A DNA stretch of 7,007 bases, from the NCBI GenBank assembly GCA_001940755.1, contig MEHH01000149.1, forward strand, positions 1-7,007, written 5' to 3'. The first letter of the stretch is position 1. The number at the start of each line of letters is the position of its first letter. This DNA comes from Candidatus Heimdallarchaeota archaeon AB_125 (lineage in GTDB: Archaea; Asgardarchaeota; Heimdallarchaeia; Heimdallarchaeales; Heimdallarchaeaceae). Both the position numbers and the translations under genes were made by a program. The notes under the pieces were generated by a model. The model did no database searches. It saw only the letters and a program-made list of their open reading frames with translations, and was not told the origin of the DNA. Shown piece after piece: positions 1 through 5,172 of the stretch.

Positions 1-90
1 TCAACCTTAATGTATATTTTGGTTATTTGGGATTCCTCTGTTCAAAAAACCAATAAACTAACTAGAAAACACACTGAAAACTATCATAAG

Positions 91-120
91 TTTTTAAAAA
101 TGATTCATATTATGTATATA
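91..120 (+). promoter_or_regulatory. Candidate promoter of the roadblock-GTPase unit
   Basis: Two TATA-like elements lie upstream of the roadblock gene: TTTTTAAAAA at 91-100 and TATGTATATA at 111-120. With archaeal spacing (transcription starting about 25 nt after the TATA centre), the second would give a start near 140 and a leader of about 40 nt containing the Shine-Dalgarno site at 167-173. The region is AT-rich throughout, so the exact element is uncertain. Bases 1-90 show no convincing gene or RNA. Confidence 0.35.
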
Positions 121-166
121 ACAGAATTAATATCTTTAATGAAAACTAATAAATTGGTACCGAATT

Positions 167-173
167 AAAGGAG
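167..173 (+). promoter_or_regulatory. Shine-Dalgarno site of the roadblock gene
   Basis: AAAGGAG sits 8 nt before the ATG at 182. It is a strong match to the 16S rRNA 3' end and fixes the start of the roadblock gene. Confidence 0.75.
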
Positions 174-181
174 AATATCTA

Positions 182-481
182 ATGATATCGCAAAAACAAT
201 TTGAAGAGACTTTAAAATCCTTAGAGTCACATCCAGGAGTAAGAGGAGTAATTATCACAAGTAATGATGGGTTGCCTATTTCTAGTACACAGAATCTCAG
301 CATGGAAATGAGAGAGAACGTGTCAGCTTTAGTTGCATCTCTTGTAGGTAGAGCAAAGGCAGTAGTTACTGAACTAAACGAAGGTGAACTGAATTTCTTC
401 ACCCTAGATACAAGCAATGGAGAGATTTTAGTGGCTCCTGAAAACGACTATGTTCTAATTGTATTAAGAGAAAAAAGTTAA
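182..481 (+). CDS. Roadblock/LC7-domain protein (MglB-like)
   Basis: This 99-residue protein is a single roadblock/LC7 domain with no signal peptide or membrane segment, so it is expected in the cytosol. Visible signature: an N-terminal helix (about residues 4-16), then the first strand pair with the family-type turn GVRGVIITSNDGLPIS (19-34), a long helix (about 43-64) and the C-terminal strands ending near 97. The length is normal for stand-alone archaeal roadblock proteins. Family members dimerise and act as scaffolds or activators of small GTPases; in bacteria MglB is the GAP of MglA. The gene 47 nt downstream on the same strand encodes an MglA-family GTPase, so the two are probably co-transcribed and interact. 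The fold call is secure from the sequence pattern; the GAP role is inferred from family and context. The ATG start is supported by a strong Shine-Dalgarno site 8 nt upstream. Confidence 0.85.
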   Translation: MISQKQFEETLKSLESHPGVRGVIITSNDGLPISSTQNLSMEMRENVSALVASLVGRAKAVVTELNEGELNFFTLDTSNGEILVAPENDYVLIVLREKS

Positions 482-516
482 GAAGCCCTTAAACACGGAG
501 ACATTATTGAAAAGTT

Positions 517-523
517 GATGAGG
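517..523 (+). promoter_or_regulatory. Shine-Dalgarno-like site of the GTPase gene
   Basis: GATGAGG lies 5 nt before the ATG at 529 and supports that start over the in-frame ATG at residue 9 (position 553). No separate promoter is obvious in the 47-nt gap after the roadblock gene, which favours a shared transcript. Confidence 0.5.
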
Positions 524-528
524 AAAAG

Positions 529-1095
529 ATGAGAAAGGACGCATCAGGAAAAATGCATTTTAAGCTAGTCTTTGTTGGACCAAGCTTATCCGGCAAAACT
601 ACGTTATTGAAGAAACTTCACACAGATGTAACTGGAATAAAGAAAGGAGGATTAAACAGTATTGAAGATCCTTCTGGAAGAACTATCTATTTTGATTTCA
701 GTCCATTTATGGCAACATCTTCAGTAATTTTGGACATATATACTGTAGCTGGTCAAAGAAGACACAGACATCAAAGATCTCTAGTGTTAAAGGGAGTGGA
801 TGGATTATTATTTGTAGCAGATTCTTCACGAGCAATGTTAGCTGATAATGTGGAATCTTCTGAGGAATTAAAAAATGAATTGGGAGAGAAAATAGGAACA
901 GAAATTCCTTTAGTTATTGCACTCAATAAAAGGGATGCACCTGATGCCATGCCCAAAAAAGAATTAGTAGATTCTCTAAATTTAGGAACTAATATTCCTG
1001 TTTATGAAACAATAGCTATTGAGGGCATTGGAGTAAAAAGAGCATTTCAATCTTTATCAAGAGAAGTTCTACTAAAGAAACTTTATGCAGTTTAG
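529..1095 (+). CDS. MglA-family small Ras-like GTPase
   Basis: A 188-residue G-domain protein that should bind and hydrolyse GTP as a molecular switch. Motifs seen: G1 P-loop GPSLSGKTT (residues 17-25); switch I with GRTIYFDF (50-57), where R51 and T52 align with the intrinsic arginine finger and Mg-coordinating Thr of bacterial MglA; G3 TVAGQ (72-76), with Thr in place of the usual Asp as in MglA, and Q76 as the presumed catalytic Gln; LVLKGVDGLLFVADS (85-99), close to the MglA family sequence; G4 NKRD (133-136), the MglA form of NKxD; G5-like region ETIAIEGIGV (145-154). It ends at the G domain, without a C-terminal cysteine lipidation motif or membrane helix. Switch II after the Gln (RRHRHQR, 77-83) is unusually rich in His and Arg. 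The upstream neighbour is a roadblock protein, matching the MglA-MglB partnership. Family assignment is strong. The cellular role (polarity, trafficking or other) cannot be told from sequence. Confidence 0.9.
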   Translation: MRKDASGKMHFKLVFVGPSLSGKTTLLKKLHTDVTGIKKGGLNSIEDPSGRTIYFDFSPFMATSSVILDIYTVAGQRRHRHQRSLVLKGVDGLLFVADSSRAMLADNVESSEELKNELGEKIGTEIPLVIALNKRDAPDAMPKKELVDSLNLGTNIPVYETIAIEGIGVKRAFQSLSREVLLKKLYAV

Positions 1096-1109
1096 ATGAG
1101 AAACCTATC

Positions 1110-2150
1110 TTATCTAATTTTTAATTCATAGAATTTTAGTGGTTCTTTGTCATAAAATCCCATTCTCCTATTTATGGAAACCATAGCTTCATTATTTACA
1201 GTAATTGAGGTTTCAATGAATTTAGCTTCCGGATATTTTTCTATCATATAAAGAAGCATTTTTGCTTTCAACCATTTTCCTATTCCACGTTTTCTGTATT
1301 CATCTTTAACTCCTGTTAGTAATTGAAAAATCATATCAGGTTGATTGAAACTATAATGAAATTCAGTCATTCCACTTATTTGTCCATTATGTTCAATTGT
1401 TAGAAAAGTATGCCAATGTTGATCAGTTTTTTTCATGTGTTCAGCTCTTGACCTAAGAACATCTGGAGTTGTTACATTACGAAGTTGTAGAGAACCTAAA
1501 GGTTGTTGGCTCATTATTTCAGTATAGAGAGAAGCGTATTCTTCAATTATCTCCTCTGGAATCGAGCCTTCAATTTCAACCATGTCTATTTTTTCTTCTT
1601 CCATTAACTTATCTCCAAAGGTATTCCATTTATTTATTAGGTTCAAATCAATTTTAGATAAATTCAGATAAGATCTATTTTGTTCTAGAACAAGTTTTGC
1701 TCCTTTCTTTTCTAAGAAAGAATAACCAGATTCATTAAAAGTATGAAACATTAAATCTTTTACTTGAGCACATTCCATTGCCTTTTCATAAATTTTTTCA
1801 AGAAGAATTGAACCTATCCCCTTGTTAGCATAATCCGAAAGTACTAAAATTGAACATCTTGCAATATGCCCATTTTGCTTATAAGCTGGTGAGTTTTTAT
1901 TGAGAACAGTTATTCTTGAATAACCAACAACGACTAAACTATCATTCACATTTATGGTAGTAAGCCAAAGACTGATATCTCTTGTAGGGTCTTGAACCTT
2001 AAGACTCTTCTTGCGTGATTCCTTTGAGGTTAGACCTTGTTCAGAGATTAACTCTAGTGTTATTTCTTCATCGAAAACTAAGTAAGCATCAAGTAATTGT
2101 TTGGATACATCATTTGGATTAAAAAGAACCACTTTGTACTCATCTAACAT
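1110..2150 (-). CDS. Tandem GNAT-domain N-acetyltransferase
   Basis: A 346-residue protein with two GCN5-related acetyltransferase domains, about residues 1-165 and 190-346. Such enzymes transfer an acyl group from acetyl-CoA to an amine; the substrate here is unknown. The C-terminal domain carries a good motif A, the strand LLTGV followed by RKRGIG (286-291, the CoA pyrophosphate loop), then ETSITVNNEAMVSINRRMGF (313-332), typical of the later GNAT strands and the helix before the conserved G-F. The N-terminal domain has the equivalent strand ILVLS (101-105) and NKGIG (109-113), but lacks the Arg/Gln that normally opens the loop, so it may be degenerate or structural. The double-domain layout resembles the MshD (mycothiol synthase) fold class, though that function is not implied. 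It converges on the GTPase gene, with 14 nt between stop codons. No Shine-Dalgarno precedes the ATG; a TATA-like tract about 27 nt upstream suggests a leaderless mRNA. Confidence 0.8.
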   Translation of the reverse strand: MLDEYKVVLFNPNDVSKQLLDAYLVFDEEITLELISEQGLTSKESRKKSLKVQDPTRDISLWLTTINVNDSLVVVGYSRITVLNKNSPAYKQNGHIARCSILVLSDYANKGIGSILLEKIYEKAMECAQVKDLMFHTFNESGYSFLEKKGAKLVLEQNRSYLNLSKIDLNLINKWNTFGDKLMEEEKIDMVEIEGSIPEEIIEEYASLYTEIMSQQPLGSLQLRNVTTPDVLRSRAEHMKKTDQHWHTFLTIEHNGQISGMTEFHYSFNQPDMIFQLLTGVKDEYRKRGIGKWLKAKMLLYMIEKYPEAKFIETSITVNNEAMVSINRRMGFYDKEPLKFYELKIR

Positions 2151-2159
2151 AAGAGATAC

Positions 2160-2181
2160 AAAAAAAGAGCACTTAAAAAAA
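2160..2181 (-). terminator. Double T-tract after the SDR gene, possible promoter of the GNAT gene
   Basis: On the minus strand two runs of seven T (2181-2175 and 2166-2160) follow the SDR stop codon by about 20 nt. Archaeal RNA polymerase terminates at such U-tracts. The first run sits in a short inverted repeat, CTTAA at 2172-2176 and TTAAG at 2182-2186, and its 3' part (TTTTTTTAAG) is centred about 27 nt before the GNAT ATG. It could therefore double as the TATA box of a leaderless GNAT transcript. Both readings rest on spacing and composition only. Confidence 0.45.
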
Positions 2182-2201
2182 TTAAGATAGAGAAGGAAAG
2201 G

Positions 2202-2915
2202 TTACTCCTTCCCTGGCAAAAGCAGAATATGATCTATATCACTAGTCTCATCTTGGTCAATTATGAAACGTACTGCTTTGGCAATATCTTCTACTGCTAA
2301 CATTTTTGACCGATCTACATCCTTTCCATCAAACCAGGATGTATCCACAGATCCGGGATTTATTGTAGCAGCTTTCACACCAGTTCCTTTGAGTTCATCT
2401 CGTAGACTCCAAACCATTGCTTGAACTGCATGTTTGGTAGCAGCATACAATGAACATCTTGCACCTGTTTTTAGTCCAAGATTGGATGAAGTAACAATCA
2501 GATGTCCTTTATTTTGAGATTTCAGCATTGGTAAGGTCTTGTTTAACCATAGAAAAACTCCTCGAACATTTACGTTGAAACTCTCATCATATTGTTCAAT
2601 GGTTAGATCTTCTAAATTGCCAAAATGACCTACCCCAGCATTAGCAAATACAACATCGACTCCCCCGAGATTGGATTTAATATCTTCAAGCATGCTATTT
2701 ACAGCTTGTTCGTCACTAACATCTCCAACACCATAATATGCTTTACAGCCCATAGAGGTAAGTTTCTCACATACTTCCTTTAATCGTTGCTCATTCCTTC
2801 CAGTTAAGTAAAAACTATGTTTGTCTTTAGCCATCTCTAGAGAGACTGCTTCACCTATTCCACTTGATCCACCAGTGATAACTATCCTAAGGGATTGACT
2901 ATTTTCACTAATCAT
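2202..2915 (-). CDS. Short-chain dehydrogenase/reductase (SDR), classical type
   Basis: A 237-residue Rossmann-fold oxidoreductase, the usual length of the classical SDR family. Motifs in order: cofactor loop TGGSSGIG (14-21); TGR (38-40) after the second strand, where R40 suggests preference for NADP(H); GDVSD (64-68), contacting the adenine; ANAG (91-94); N116 in the NVNVRG stretch as the structural Asn of the tetrad; S144 and the Y157-x-x-x-K161 catalytic pair, with the normal 13-residue Ser-Tyr spacing; NPGSVDT (186-192) near the nicotinamide. The full catalytic set is present, so it should be an active soluble NADP-dependent reductase of a carbonyl or alcohol. The overall look is that of YdfG-like 3-hydroxy acid dehydrogenases, but the substrate cannot be read from sequence. 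It lies 31 nt downstream of the M20 peptidase gene on the same strand and may share its transcript. No Shine-Dalgarno is present; a TATA-like element near 2940 could give a leaderless mRNA. Confidence 0.88.
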   Translation of the reverse strand: MISENSQSLRIVITGGSSGIGEAVSLEMAKDKHSFYLTGRNEQRLKEVCEKLTSMGCKAYYGVGDVSDEQAVNSMLEDIKSNLGGVDVVFANAGVGHFGNLEDLTIEQYDESFNVNVRGVFLWLNKTLPMLKSQNKGHLIVTSSNLGLKTGARCSLYAATKHAVQAMVWSLRDELKGTGVKAATINPGSVDTSWFDGKDVDRSKMLAVEDIAKAVRFIIDQDETSDIDHILLLPGKE

Positions 2916-2935
2916 AGTTTGAAGGTTTATCTTAG

Positions 2936-2946
2936 CTTAATATCTT
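2936..2946 (-). promoter_or_regulatory. Possible TATA element of the SDR gene
   Basis: On the minus strand AAGATATTAAG lies about 25 nt before the SDR ATG, in the 31-nt gap behind the M20 stop codon. The SDR start has no Shine-Dalgarno, so this spacing fits a leaderless transcript. The alternative is simple read-through from the M20 gene. Confidence 0.3.
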
Positions 2947-4335
2947 TTACCCCTTAAGATTGTTCAGAATAGCTATTGAGGTTTTAACACCTTTTTCGAA
3001 CCACTCTACCATCATGTTTTCGTTTGGAGCATGATTATCTTCATCAGGTTGAGCATATGGAATAATATATATTGGTTTTCCTGTTGCTTTGTAAAGGGAG
3101 TACAATGGGAGACTTCCTCCTGCAAGAGGTATTTTGAGAGGTTCTTCTTCAAACCCTTCCGTTATAGACTTAGCTAAAACTTCTGTCCATGGTAGTTCAA
3201 GAGGAGTGAACATGGGGTAGAAACTAGTCCCGAAATTAACTTCACATCTTTCAAGAATTTGAGCATAATTTTCTGACTCAGATTTTAATCTGTCTAAATG
3301 TTCTGTTACTAGCTGTTTTATTTTTTCTGGAACTTGATTAGGTACAAGACGTATATCTAGTTCAGCAACTACTTCTTTAGGGATAATTGTTCTAGCGTTT
3401 TCTCTAACACTACCTGAACTTATACCTCGGATGTTGAAAGTTGGTCTAAACATCAATCGGTGAGTAATTGGTAAATCCTTCTCTTCACCAAAGTAGGTGA
3501 TGTCAAGTTGTTCTTTGTAAACTTCTGGATCACGATTTAGGTCCTCTGCTGCTTTTAGTGCTGCAGGGGTTGGTGTAAAAACATCATCGTAAAATCCTTC
3601 AATTAGACATTTACCCTGATCATCTTTCATTGTTTTGAGGATTGATATAAGATCCCAAACTGGGTTGGGTTGTATCCCTCCGAAGTTACCAGAATGTACA
3701 TCTCCTTTTGCAGTTTGCAGTTCGAATTGAGCTGTTATAATCCCGCGTGCACCAAATTCTAATGTCGGTTTCCAAGTAGGATCAGCTGGACCATCTGAAA
3801 CAATAACCAGATCTACATCTTCGAAAAACTCTTGTTTTTTGCTAATGGCTTCATCTATGTAAGGAGAGCCTAATTCTTCCTCACCATCAAGTATCAGCTT
3901 AATATTGACACCGAGTTGGTTAAGTTTGTGTAAACATTCTATTGCAACAATGTGTGCAAAGAATTGTCCTTTATTATCACCAATACCTCTAGCAAAAATA
4001 CGTCCATCTCTAATTTCAGGTTCAAAAGGAGGAGATATCCATTCATCAAGAGGTTCAGGAGGTTGAACATCATAATGGCCATAGAAAAGAAGAGTAGGAT
4101 GGCTACTGGCAGAAATTTCTAGGTATTGCGGTTCCCATTCAGCGAGAATAACAGGGTTTCCAGTAGTTGGTATCTGTTCCACATAATCAGCTGTTTGTCT
4201 AAGTTTATTTTCCAGCCAATTTGCAGCTGTTTGGACAGAATCCTTGTGTCGAGATATACTAGGAATCCGGATTAGGTCAAATAGTTCATTTAGAAAATTT
4301 TGTTTATTATTTATGAAAAATTCTATTGTATTCAA
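2947..4335 (-). CDS. M20-family zinc metallopeptidase (dipeptidase/deacylase type)
   Basis: A 462-residue cytosolic hydrolase of the M20 (ArgE/DapE/ACY1/CPG2/carnosinase) family, expected to cleave dipeptides or N-acyl amino acids with two metal ions. The dinuclear site is complete: H87 in YGHYDVQ (85-91), with D89 as the usual supporting Asp; bridging D120 in GDNKGQ (119-124); GEEELGS (151-157), in which E153 is the likely general base and E154 a metal ligand; D181 in VSDG; and H435 in DNHAPNE. H214 in GDVHSGNFGG matches the dimer-domain His that reaches the partner active site, and AGGSLP (405-410) is the family substrate loop. The lid/dimerisation domain is about residues 195-330. Spacing and motifs look closest to the carnosinase-like CNDP/dipeptidase branch, but the substrate is not determined. 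The start is TTG, supported by GGAAGTG 5 nt upstream; no ATG competes nearby. It heads a possible M20-SDR transcript. Confidence 0.9.
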   Translation of the reverse strand: MNTIEFFINNKQNFLNELFDLIRIPSISRHKDSVQTAANWLENKLRQTADYVEQIPTTGNPVILAEWEPQYLEISASSHPTLLFYGHYDVQPPEPLDEWISPPFEPEIRDGRIFARGIGDNKGQFFAHIVAIECLHKLNQLGVNIKLILDGEEELGSPYIDEAISKKQEFFEDVDLVIVSDGPADPTWKPTLEFGARGIITAQFELQTAKGDVHSGNFGGIQPNPVWDLISILKTMKDDQGKCLIEGFYDDVFTPTPAALKAAEDLNRDPEVYKEQLDITYFGEEKDLPITHRLMFRPTFNIRGISSGSVRENARTIIPKEVVAELDIRLVPNQVPEKIKQLVTEHLDRLKSESENYAQILERCEVNFGTSFYPMFTPLELPWTEVLAKSITEGFEEEPLKIPLAGGSLPLYSLYKATGKPIYIIPYAQPDEDNHAPNENMMVEWFEKGVKTSIAILNNLKG

Positions 4336-4340
4336 TTCAA

Positions 4341-4347
4341 CACTTCC
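4341..4347 (-). promoter_or_regulatory. Shine-Dalgarno site fixing the TTG start of the M20 gene
   Basis: On the minus strand GGAAGTG, one mismatch from GGAGGTG, precedes the TTG at 4335-4333 by 5 nt. This decides the unusual start codon. Confidence 0.6.
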
Positions 4348-4376
4348 TAACTTATGGTATAGAACTCTAAGTTAAG

Positions 4377-4385
4377 AAAAAAAAA
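4377..4385 (-). terminator. T9 tract after the membrane-protein gene
   Basis: A run of nine T on the minus strand begins about 32 nt after the stop codon of the membrane-protein gene. It fits an archaeal U-tract terminator. It also lies between the TATA box and the predicted start site of the M20 promoter, so terminator and promoter are interleaved. Confidence 0.5.
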
Positions 4386-4393
4386 GAATTAGG

Positions 4394-4410
4394 TTTTATA
4401 TAGTTTCACC
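4394..4410 (-). promoter_or_regulatory. BRE/TATA promoter of the M20(-SDR) genes
   Basis: On the minus strand GGTGAAACTATATAAA contains a near-consensus archaeal TATA box (TATATAAA, 4401-4394) preceded by a purine-rich BRE-like stretch (GAAAC). Transcription would start near 4371 and give a leader of about 35 nt that includes the Shine-Dalgarno at 4341-4347. The element lies just past the stop codon of the upstream membrane-protein gene. Confidence 0.6.
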
Positions 4411-4417
4411 TAAACTT

Positions 4418-4900
4418 CTATTTTGTTTGCTTATCTATTCTCCCAGCAAGCCAGAAGAAAAGTGTCGAAAGCAGACCACCAAATAATCCCGCATAAAAAC
4501 CAGTGCTCAAGTAACTACCCCAACTATCCTCACCAGTCCAAACAAAGAAAAGTATTGTAAGGAGTATAGTTAAGAAAATTGTACCTATAGCGGTAAATAA
4601 ACCACTTCTCCCTAAGTTCTTATCTACTTTTTTAGATACTTTAAGAATGGGGTAAAGTTGTTGCAAGGCCATCAATAATACGAAGACAAAAGCTATTCCT
4701 AAAAGAACTAAAAGAAATTTGTGAAAACCAGGAGTAAAATCCGTATCAATACCATAATAATACCAATACGTATAACCATCTTCATACCACCATCCGAAAT
4801 CGTCTGCAAAAACAAGGATAGCAGCTACCAAACTTAGAATCATAGCACCTACGTATAAGGCGGGTTTTGCATATTCAGGAACCTCGCGTTGTTCTGACAT
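4418..4900 (-). CDS. Four-helix integral membrane protein, function unknown
   Basis: I do not recognise this 160-residue protein. It has four hydrophobic helices at about residues 13-32, 59-81, 99-121 and 129-152. The loop between helices 2 and 3 (K87, K90, K91, K94, R98) and the C-tail (R154, K157, K160) are basic, so by the positive-inside rule both termini and that loop face the cytoplasm. The outer loop between helices 1 and 2 is strikingly aromatic, with about ten Trp/Tyr/Phe at residues 35-49 mixed with acidic residues. No catalytic motif, signal peptide or transporter signature is visible. The gene stands alone: a T9 tract follows it, and its 5' end faces the tRNA gene. The ATG has no Shine-Dalgarno; a TATA-like tract (4936-4924) is centred about 30 nt upstream, so the mRNA is probably leaderless. 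That it is a real gene is well supported by its hydrophobic periodicity and flanking signals; no role can be assigned. Confidence 0.75.
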   Translation of the reverse strand: MSEQREVPEYAKPALYVGAMILSLVAAILVFADDFGWWYEDGYTYWYYYGIDTDFTPGFHKFLLVLLGIAFVFVLLMALQQLYPILKVSKKVDKNLGRSGLFTAIGTIFLTILLTILFFVWTGEDSWGSYLSTGFYAGLFGGLLSTLFFWLAGRIDKQTK

Positions 4901-4923
4901 AATGAGAAATTAGCCCAAACTTG

Positions 4924-4936
4924 TTTAAAAATATAT
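4924..4936 (-). promoter_or_regulatory. TATA region of the membrane-protein gene (leaderless)
   Basis: On the minus strand ATATATTTTTAAA is centred about 30 nt before the ATG at 4900, placing the expected transcription start at or next to the start codon. The absence of a Shine-Dalgarno agrees with a leaderless mRNA. Confidence 0.5.
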
Positions 4937-4993
4937 TCCAGAGCCAATCATTTATTGAAGAGAGAAGGAATTTGAAAACACTTAGAGAGTGAA

Positions 4994-5007
4994 CGAAAGT
5001 TTTATTA
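4994..5007 (+). promoter_or_regulatory. BRE/TATA promoter of the tRNA-Lys gene
   Basis: CGAAAG (4994-4999) followed directly by TTTTATTA (5000-5007) is a good archaeal BRE-TATA pair. The predicted start site is near 5030, giving a pre-tRNA leader of about 25 nt for RNase P to remove. The rest of 4937-5054 shows no gene. Confidence 0.55.
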
Positions 5008-5054
5008 AAAAACATTGGACGAAAGAGATGAAGAGTAATCTTCGCAATTGGGTT

Positions 5055-5162
5055 GGGCCTGTGGCTCAGTTAGGTAGAGCATCGGACTCTTAGGTCAATA
5101 AGCAAATTCTTTTTGATGGAAAAATCCGCGGGTCGGGAGTTCAAATCTCCCCAGGCTCACCA
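5055..5162 (+). tRNA. tRNA-Lys (anticodon CUU) with a 31-nt intron and encoded CCA
   Basis: The cloverleaf folds fully. The acceptor stem pairs GGGCCTG (5055-5061) with CAGGCTC (5152-5158), with one G-U. The D stem pairs GCTC (5064-5067) with GAGC (5077-5080) around a loop with the conserved GG. The anticodon stem pairs TCGGA (5082-5086) with TCCGC (5125-5129), where the outer 27-43 pair is a U-C mismatch. The 5-nt variable loop is 5130-5134. The T arm pairs GGGAG (5135-5139) with CTCCC (5147-5151) around TTCAAAT. The discriminator is A5159 and CCA is encoded at 5160-5162. The anticodon is C5089-T5090-T5091, reading AAG lysine codons, with A37 at 5092. Without the intron the molecule is 77 nt including CCA. 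It runs towards the convergent 310-residue protein gene; short T-runs at 5165-5168 and 5177-5180 may end transcription. Confidence 0.95.
5093..5123 (+). other. tRNA intron at position 37/38 with bulge-helix-bulge motif
   Basis: Removing these 31 nt restores a normal anticodon loop. The junctions fold as an archaeal bulge-helix-bulge, the substrate of the tRNA splicing endonuclease. The 5' bulge is U5091-A5092|G5093 and the 3' bulge is A5122-A5123|A5124. The central helix pairs nucleotides 32-35 with 5118-5121 (U-A, C-G, U-G, plus a C-A mismatch at the outer pair). The inner helix pairs 5094-5098 with 5113-5117 and extends through 5100-5102/5109-5111 to a 6-nt loop. The cut after the second bulge nucleotide on each side gives exactly the 37/38 junctions. 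Confidence 0.88.
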
Positions 5163-5172
5163 CATTTTGGAT

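Noticed and set aside
1..168. Plus-strand frame 1 is open from the first base to a stop at 166-168, possibly the 3' end of an upstream gene.
   Set aside because: Its 55 codons contain no Gly or Ala, only one Asp and many Met, Ile, Lys, Thr and Asn, unlike the neighbouring proteins, and it would overlap the presumed promoter. It is probably open by chance in AT-rich DNA; the preceding sequence would decide.
136..417. A 93-codon minus-strand reading frame opposite the roadblock gene.
   Set aside because: It lies wholly antisense to a gene with clear domain signatures and a Shine-Dalgarno, and its translation is Ser/Phe-rich with no recognisable motif.
771..956. A minus-strand reading frame within the GTPase gene.
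   Set aside because: It is antisense to the conserved G domain and is a shadow of its codon pattern.
1469..1657. A plus-strand reading frame within the GNAT gene.
   Set aside because: It is antisense to a well-supported coding sequence and shows no domain or ribosome-binding site.
4991..5025. Short repeat GAACGAAAG (4991-4999) and GGACGAAAG near 5017-5025 upstream of the tRNA, considered as an operator pair.
   Set aside because: The repeat is only eight or nine bases, and the first copy is explained as a BRE element. No symmetry or further copies support a regulator site.
5055..5162. The intact tRNA gene as a possible integration site (attB) for a mobile element.
   Set aside because: No duplicated tRNA 3' end, integrase gene or element-like genes lie nearby; both neighbours look like ordinary chromosomal genes.
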